This document shows, in pieces, positions 13,204 to 17,305 of a stretch of DNA of 17,305 bases. Origin of the DNA: Candidatus Woesearchaeota archaeon (GTDB lineage: Archaea; Nanobdellota; Nanobdellia; Woesearchaeales; PXDW01); NCBI GenBank assembly GCA_003564925.1, contig PXDW01000032.1:1-17305 (forward strand), in the 5' to 3' direction. The notes below the pieces were generated by a model, which searched no databases, had not been told where the DNA came from, and worked only from the letters and a program-made list of their open reading frames with translations. Positions within the stretch are counted from its first letter, which is position 1; each line of letters starts with the position of its first letter. The translations under genes and the position numbers were made by a program.

Positions 13204-13582
13204 AAGCGGAAAAAGGAAAAGAAGCATTGCAAGAGCAACTTTGAAAGAAGGACAAGGCATAATAAAAGTTAATAATGTTAGCTTGGATGTTTTCGAGCCA
13301 AAACTTGCCAGGTTAAAGATTCAAGAGCCTTTAATTCTGGCAGAAAATGTTGTAAAAAAAGTAAACATTAAGGTAAATGTTAAGGGTGGAGGAATTATGA
13401 GCCAGGCAGATGCATCAAGAGTTGCGATGTGTAGGGCATTAGCTGACTTTTCTCCTTCTTTGAAAAAGATATTTTTGGATTATGATAGAAATCTGCTTGT
13501 AGCTGATACAAGAAGAAAAGAAATGGCAAAGCCAAACAGGCATGGTCAGGCAAGGTCAAAAGTTCAGAAGAGTTATAGGTGA
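13187..13582 (+). CDS. rps9: 30S ribosomal protein uS9
   Basis: 131 residues. KSGKRKRSIARATLKEGQGIIKVN at the start, VKGGGIMSQADASRVAMCRALADF in the middle and RHGQARSKVQKSYR at the end are classic; the terminal Ser-Tyr-Arg is the conserved tail that reaches the P-site tRNA. A degenerate spot is PNRHGQARSKVQKSYR, where many homologues have KKPGGPGARA-R-QKSYR. The ATG lies inside uL13. RpoN follows after 7 nt. Confidence 0.96.
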   Translation: MKTINKSGKRKRSIARATLKEGQGIIKVNNVSLDVFEPKLARLKIQEPLILAENVVKKVNIKVNVKGGGIMSQADASRVAMCRALADFSPSLKKIFLDYDRNLLVADTRRKEMAKPNRHGQARSKVQKSYR

Positions 13583-13589
13583 TTATAAA

Positions 13590-13787
13590 ATGATAATACC
13601 AATAAGATGTTTTAGCTGCGGAAAGCCAATAGCGCATTTATGGGAAGATTATGAAAAAAGAGTCGGAAAAGGGGAAGATCGAAAAAAAGTTTTAGATGAT
13701 ATTGGCTTGGAAAGGTATTGCTGCAGAGCAGTATTTTTAGGTCACGTGGATTTGCTTAAGGACGCTGCCAAGTTCAAGAAATTTTAA
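13590..13787 (+). CDS. rpoN: RNA polymerase subunit N (Rpo10)
   Basis: 65 residues, usual for Rpo10, from the ATG at 13590 (MIIPIRCFSCGKPI). The zinc site is complete: Cys7, Cys10, Cys44, Cys45 (CFSC and YCC). VLDDIGLERYCCRAVFLGHVDLL is the family core. Rpo10 bridges Rpo3 and Rpo12 and the large subunits in the polymerase. It is the last gene of this operon; the rpoK and uS2 genes that often follow in archaea are not here. T-rich tracts begin directly after the stop codon. Confidence 0.96.
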   Translation: MIIPIRCFSCGKPIAHLWEDYEKRVGKGEDRKKVLDDIGLERYCCRAVFLGHVDLLKDAAKFKKF

Positions 13788-13807
13788 TTTTTTTCCGTTA
13801 TTTTTTT
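13788..13807 (+). terminator. T-tract terminator of the ribosomal operon
   Basis: Two runs of seven T (13788-13794 and 13801-13807) directly follow the rpoN stop codon. T-runs of this length are the normal archaeal intrinsic terminator, and the next gene is convergent. Confidence 0.6.
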
Positions 13808-14238
13808 CTTGCAAAGTCTAAACTCTCAATAGCCAGCCTACTGATCAATCTTTTATTGTTTTTAGAAAAAAAAGGCTCTAGCTCCGAATCATTTCTGTAT
13901 TCAAACATCATATCTTTTTTTTCATGATTTTCCAAATAATTAATGTTTTCAGAAAGGTCAAGGGCTTTTAAGTATAAGGCCATGAATCTTTTTAATTTTG
14001 GCATATCATCGCCTTCAAAATTTTCTATTATCAAATTTCCTTCATAGCATCTTCTATGGCTAAAAGAACCAAAACCCCAAACCGATCCATTATCAAGAAA
14101 AAACTGGTAGTTTGACCTGAACTCTAAAACATAAGGGTTTGCGTATTCATCCTTTATATTCATACAATAGTACCTAAATCCATTTTCAGATATTACCTTT
14201 TTTGTTATATCTTCAATGCTTTCTATCCTGTATTTCAT
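13798..14238 (-). CDS. Protein of unknown function, 146 aa
   Basis: I do not recognise this family. The protein is soluble, with no signal peptide or membrane helix, and mixed alpha/beta in character. The first half is aromatic-rich (GFRYYCMNIKDEYANPYVLEF, then SNYQFFLDNGSVWGFGSF); the second half is helical and charged (MPKLKRFMALYLKALDL onward). Two cysteines (26 and 64) are not in a metal motif. The ATG at 14238 has a purine-rich AAGAGGATAAG just upstream and a weak TATA-like ACTATAGAAAT about 26 nt before it. Its 3' end lies 10 nt from the rpoN stop, in convergent orientation. The frame length and start signals support a real gene. Confidence 0.7.
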   Translation of the reverse strand: MKYRIESIEDITKKVISENGFRYYCMNIKDEYANPYVLEFRSNYQFFLDNGSVWGFGSFSHRRCYEGNLIIENFEGDDMPKLKRFMALYLKALDLSENINYLENHEKKDMMFEYRNDSELEPFFSKNNKRLISRLAIESLDFARKK

Positions 14239-14249
14239 CTTATCCTCTT

Positions 14250-14331
14250 CTTAGTTCTATTTCTATAGTTTTTTCAAAGCAAAACCAAGAAATTAAGCCC
14301 TGCTTATTGAAGCACGACTAATAGAACTAAG
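14250..14331. repeat. Perfect 11-bp inverted repeat
   Basis: CTTAGTTCTAT at 14250-14260 is the exact reverse complement of ATAGAACTAAG at 14321-14331, with 60 nt between. In the minus-strand transcript one arm lies in the possible small peptide frame and the other directly before the purine-rich ribosome site of the 146-residue gene. Confidence 0.5.
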
Positions 14332-14375
14332 ACTAGCAAAACCACAACAGTTGTTAATGTAGTTTTACTCAACAT
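14304..14375 (-). CDS. Possible 23-residue hydrophobic peptide
   Basis: A short frame from the ATG at 14375 to the TAA at 14304 encodes 23 residues, of which 15 are Leu or Val (MLSKTTLTTVVVLLVLVLL then VVLQ). That would make a single short membrane helix. An in-frame ATG at 14408 would extend it to 34 residues. An AT-rich TTTAAATATAATAA lies about 22 nt before the shorter start. It is upstream of, and on the same strand as, the 146-residue unknown gene, so it could be a leader or small membrane protein of that transcript. It could equally be chance in a 216-nt intergenic region. Low confidence. Confidence 0.3.
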   Translation of the reverse strand: MLSKTTLTTVVVLLVLVLLVVLQ

Positions 14376-14420
14376 AGGCAATAATATGTTTTTATTATAT
14401 TTAAACATTTCGAAACAATA

Positions 14421-14431
14421 AATATATATAC
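14421..14431 (+). promoter_or_regulatory. TATA box for the pilin-like/transglycosylase operon
   Basis: AATATATATAC is centred 29 nt before the ATG at 14455, the spacing of a leaderless archaeal transcript. Its symmetry means it could also serve the minus strand. Confidence 0.55.
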
Positions 14432-14454
14432 CTTTATGTTTATAAATAAGATAT

Positions 14455-15198
14455 ATGGAAAAAAAAGCGCAAATAACCTTGTTCCTAATTCTAGGCGTTG
14501 TTATTTTACTTGTTATAGGAGGTTTTCTTCTTCTTGCCAACAATCTAAAAAAAGAAGAGGCTGTTCCCGAGATAGGCGAGGGTGCAACTTTGAGGGGTTT
14601 TGTTGAAAACTGCATTCAGGAAGTAGCTATTCCTGCAATTTATCTTCAAGGGGTCCAAGGCGGCTATATCTACAGAAGGGAAGAATCATTTAAAAGACAA
14701 GGTTCTGATTATAGAATAAACTATCTCTATGATGAAAAAAATAATGTTCCGACAAGGGAACAGTTGCAAAGCGAACTGAATCTTTATGTAAATGCAAATT
14801 TAAGGTATTGTTTAGGTGATTTCGAAGCATACAAAAACATGGGATATCAAGTTGAAATTGGAGCAATTGATACAGATTCAATAGTAGGCATTAATGACAT
14901 ATTCATAAAAGTCAATTATCCTGTTACTTTAACCCAGCAAGATAAAAAAGAGGAAATAGAAGAATTCTCTGCAACCATTCCAATAAGGCTAGGGTATTTA
15001 AATGACTTAAGCAGAGAGTTTATTGATGCTGTTGTTGAAGACCCATCAAAAATCGATATGACTATGTTAGGAAAATTTGACGTTGATGTCAGTATAATTC
15101 CTTACAGTCAAGACACAATAATATACTCATTTTACGATGAGAAATCAAATATAAGAGATAGAAGATATATATTTTTATTCGCGACAAAAATTAGGTGA
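14455..15198 (+). CDS. Pilin-like membrane-anchored protein
   Basis: 247 residues. The N-terminus MEKKAQITLFLILGVVILLVIGGF resembles an archaeal class III (type IV pilin) signal, KKG-Q-x-S-x-E, followed at once by one transmembrane helix (about 8-28); here it reads KKA-Q-I-T-L-F, without the Glu at +5. The rest is extracellular: a conserved-looking FVENCIQEVAIPAIYLQGVQGGYI with Cys53, a second Cys119 that could form a disulphide with it, then a beta-rich C-terminal half. Similar QITLF proteins are common in Woesearchaeota-like genomes to my knowledge, mostly unannotated. It starts a two-gene operon with the LysM/SLT protein, whose ATG lies four bases after this stop. A pilus or surface scaffold role is inferred. 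Confidence 0.75.
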   Translation: MEKKAQITLFLILGVVILLVIGGFLLLANNLKKEEAVPEIGEGATLRGFVENCIQEVAIPAIYLQGVQGGYIYRREESFKRQGSDYRINYLYDEKNNVPTREQLQSELNLYVNANLRYCLGDFEAYKNMGYQVEIGAIDTDSIVGINDIFIKVNYPVTLTQQDKKEEIEEFSATIPIRLGYLNDLSREFIDAVVEDPSKIDMTMLGKFDVDVSIIPYSQDTIIYSFYDEKSNIRDRRYIFLFATKIR

Positions 15199-15202
15199 AA
15201 AA

Positions 15203-17305
15203 ATGAAAAAATTAATTATTTTTATTATGTTAGGATTTTTATTAGTTCCATACTCATTTAACTCTCAATTATGCAGTTATTCATCAGAAGATGTTTGTGA
15301 GAGATATAATTGCGGGGGAACTAAGATTGGATATCCTGGTTGTTCAACAACAACACAAACAGGGATAATATGCGAGTTTTATGAATCCTGTGTAAGATGT
15401 ACGCCTCCAAAATGTGATTTTGATCCCGATTCTGAGGATATAGAATGGAATAATGGATACCACATAAAAGAAATGCTCAATTCTGAATATGGCGAACAAG
15501 TGCTTGATCATCTGTGGAAGATGCCCAACCTTGCTGTTTTAGGAGGTGTTGATAAAGACTTATTGAATGAAGTTATGAAACAAAAGTTCAATATTGATTT
15601 AGATATTGGAAATGACCCCACTGTCAAAGTTACCAAAGACGGACATTTAGTTTCCAATAGCTTGAGATTAAATTTTGACCTGAACAATGTTGAAGGGTTG
15701 CCAAAAATTAAGTTGATACAAAATGGCTTTAAATACGAGGATAACTCAATCGAGGGTTTGGATAGTTTTGGAGAAAGCAAAATTAACTTCAAATCTTCTG
15801 AAGAAATGAATATTGAATTAGCAAACAATGCTCTCATATCCCTAAATTCAGATTATACAACTAAAATAAAAGCCACAACAGACAGTTTGGATATAAATGG
15901 AAGGGTTTACTTAACTGATAATAATTTCGAGCTAAGTTCTGAAACAGAAGGCTGCGATGCCGAAATAAGATTTGAAAACGGACGTATTTCATATTTTGAT
16001 GGTTCAGGGCAAGAAAGCAATTACAATTTTAAAGGAAAATTAAATGATGGAAGGATTTTTGATTTTCAAGGAGAAATTATACGGGTTGATTTTGATAAAC
16101 AAGAAGGTTTTATTTTTGGCGTTCCTTCTTTAAATATTGGAGGAAAAAGCATTATAGGTTCAACTGGAAAAAATACCCTAATATACTTTGGACAAGACTC
16201 TAATTTTAAAGTAACAAATCAGCCGCAGATATGGCTAGGACAAAATGGAGATGTAAGGACACAAGGCATAGTACAGTTCTTAGATGATGATACTGGTTTT
16301 AATTATCAAGGAAAAGGGGAAGGGGTAATTGCTTATTACTCAAGAGAAAAGAACGAAATCAAAATTGAAAATCCTGATGGGAGAAATGCTGTTGCTGTTG
16401 TTACAGGAATTGTTAATGGAGAACAGGAAATAAAAATTATAATAACTATGGATAATGGAGAATATAAATATGAAACTACAGCAAGAGAGGTTTCTGACTT
16501 ATCATCCTATTCTAATTATGTAATGGACACTCTTAGTGTATATGTTGATTCTGACAATACATATACAGTAAAAACAAACAATGATGGAAATATAATAGCA
16601 CAGCAGAATGATTTAAAACCTGTAAAAATAATATCTGAAGAAAATGCTGCAGGAACTGAAAGACATGAAGTTGTTAGGGGTGACACTCTATGGGGAATGG
16701 CTGAAAAGTACCTTGGAGATGGGAATAGATGGAAAGAGCTTATTATACGTGGTAAAATAGATGGAGAATTTGTAGATTTATCGGAAAAAATAATAAAAAA
16801 CCCTTCATTATTAAATGAGGGAATGCAAATAGTAATTGGAAGTGTCTCTGAAATAGAACAAATACCAATATCTACTAGCTATGAAACAGGACATCATGGA
16901 ATAAAAGCACAATCAATGGATAAACTTATAGTTTTAGTAATTCAAAAAGAATCAGAATCAAATCCAAATGCACATAATGAACATAGCGGAGCATCAGGAC
17001 TTATGCAAATAACACAACCAGCCTTAACAGAATATAATAATAGATTCGGTACATCTTTTACTCTCGAAGAATTAAGAATTAGCACTGACTCAGAACGTCG
17101 AGATATAGAAGAAGTTACTGGAAATAACATAAATATAGGCACATGGTATTTAGAAGAGAGAATTCCAGAAATATTAAAATCATATAACATTGATGAAACT
17201 AGTATGTTAAATATTCTTGCTTCTTATAACGCGGGTCCTGGAATGTTGAGAAGTTCTACAAGGGGCGACAATCTTAATCATGAAAATGTATGTAATCTTC
17301 CTGAA
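15203..17305 (+). CDS. Secreted LysM-SLT lytic transglycosylase (C-terminus beyond window)
   Basis: The frame is open for 701 codons from the ATG at 15203 to the window end. AGGTGA (15193-15198), inside the upstream stop, is a good Shine-Dalgarno. A signal peptide (1-21) is followed by eight cysteines (24, 32, 37, 47, 57, 63, 66, 71), perhaps four disulphides. About 80-480 is a beta-rich stretch with repeated NG/DG turns and alternating hydrophobics, possibly a beta-solenoid. A LysM domain covers about 488-545 (HEVVRGDTLWGMAEKYLGDG to NEGMQIVI). An SLT lytic transglycosylase domain starts near 572: IQKESESNPNA with catalytic Glu583, SGASGLMQIT, NINIGTWYLEERI and ASYNAGPG. LysM binds N-acetylglucosamine polymers and SLT cleaves the glycan of peptidoglycan. 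The likely target is outside the cell, for example bacterial walls. Confidence 0.88.
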   Translation, partial: MKKLIIFIMLGFLLVPYSFNSQLCSYSSEDVCERYNCGGTKIGYPGCSTTTQTGIICEFYESCVRCTPPKCDFDPDSEDIEWNNGYHIKEMLNSEYGEQVLDHLWKMPNLAVLGGVDKDLLNEVMKQKFNIDLDIGNDPTVKVTKDGHLVSNSLRLNFDLNNVEGLPKIKLIQNGFKYEDNSIEGLDSFGESKINFKSSEEMNIELANNALISLNSDYTTKIKATTDSLDINGRVYLTDNNFELSSETEGCDAEIRFENGRISYFDGSGQESNYNFKGKLNDGRIFDFQGEIIRVDFDKQEGFIFGVPSLNIGGKSIIGSTGKNTLIYFGQDSNFKVTNQPQIWLGQNGDVRTQGIVQFLDDDTGFNYQGKGEGVIAYYSREKNEIKIENPDGRNAVAVVTGIVNGEQEIKIIITMDNGEYKYETTAREVSDLSSYSNYVMDTLSVYVDSDNTYTVKTNNDGNIIAQQNDLKPVKIISEENAAGTERHEVVRGDTLWGMAEKYLGDGNRWKELIIRGKIDGEFVDLSEKIIKNPSLLNEGMQIVIGSVSEIEQIPISTSYETGHHGIKAQSMDKLIVLVIQKESESNPNAHNEHSGASGLMQITQPALTEYNNRFGTSFTLEELRISTDSERRDIEEVTGNNINIGTWYLEERIPEILKSYNIDETSMLNILASYNAGPGMLRSSTRGDNLNHENVCNLPE

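Noticed and set aside
15508..17190. Minus-strand frames opposite the transglycosylase gene
   Set aside because: The plus-strand frame is continuous over 701 codons with signal peptide, LysM and SLT motifs, so the reverse frames are shadows.
1..17305. CRISPR array, insertion sequence, integrase, toxin-antitoxin or prophage
   Set aside because: No regular repeat-spacer series, transposase or integrase motif, terminal inverted repeats or phage structural genes were found on either strand.

Overview
The window reads as chromosomal DNA from an AT-rich archaeon (about one third G+C by eye), most likely a DPANN lineage such as Woesearchaeota or Pacearchaeota. The domain assignment rests on archaeal-type ribosomal proteins (uS13, uS4, uS11, eL18, uL13, uS9), RNA polymerase subunits Rpo3/RpoD and Rpo10/RpoN, a PCNA clamp, a short archaeal RNase J, two intron-bearing tRNA-Leu genes, and TATA boxes about 25-30 nt before many start codons (leaderless transcripts). 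The phylum is an inference from protein style (pilin-like 'QITLF' proteins, long charged tails, many short unknown proteins), not a proof.

Layout. 1-4564 is all on the minus strand: a partial lipoprotein with a calcium-loop motif, ScpB with a very long charged tail, a winged-helix protein overlapping scpB, a glycosylation-sequon-rich surface protein with a C-terminal anchor, and an MJ0936/YfcE-type phosphodiesterase. 4675-5969 (+) is a compact operon of three small proteins that share a coiled-coil module. A tRNA-Leu(CAA) with a 54-nt intron follows at 6021-6158. 6194-9802 holds a small winged-helix protein (-), RNase J (+), PCNA (+), an MTH1-like Nudix hydrolase (+) and a dCMP-deaminase-type protein (-).

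9803-9999 is a divergent intergenic region with two TATA boxes and a folded element. It leads into the main operon at 10000-13787 (+): uS13, uS4, uS11, RpoD, tRNA-Leu(GAG), eL18, uL13, uS9, RpoN, with overlaps or very short gaps. The tRNA is squeezed between rpoD and rpl18e. An unrecognised protein (13798-14238, -) converges on this operon.

The right end (14455-17305, +) is a two-gene cell-surface unit: a pilin-like membrane protein, then a secreted protein, cut by the window edge, with an eight-cysteine N-terminus, about 400 beta-rich residues, a LysM domain and an SLT lytic transglycosylase domain with its catalytic Glu. A peptidoglycan-cleaving enzyme in an archaeon expected to lack murein is the most striking item here. 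The coiled-coil triad and the folded element before uS13 come next. No CRISPR array, insertion sequence, integrase or phage gene was seen.
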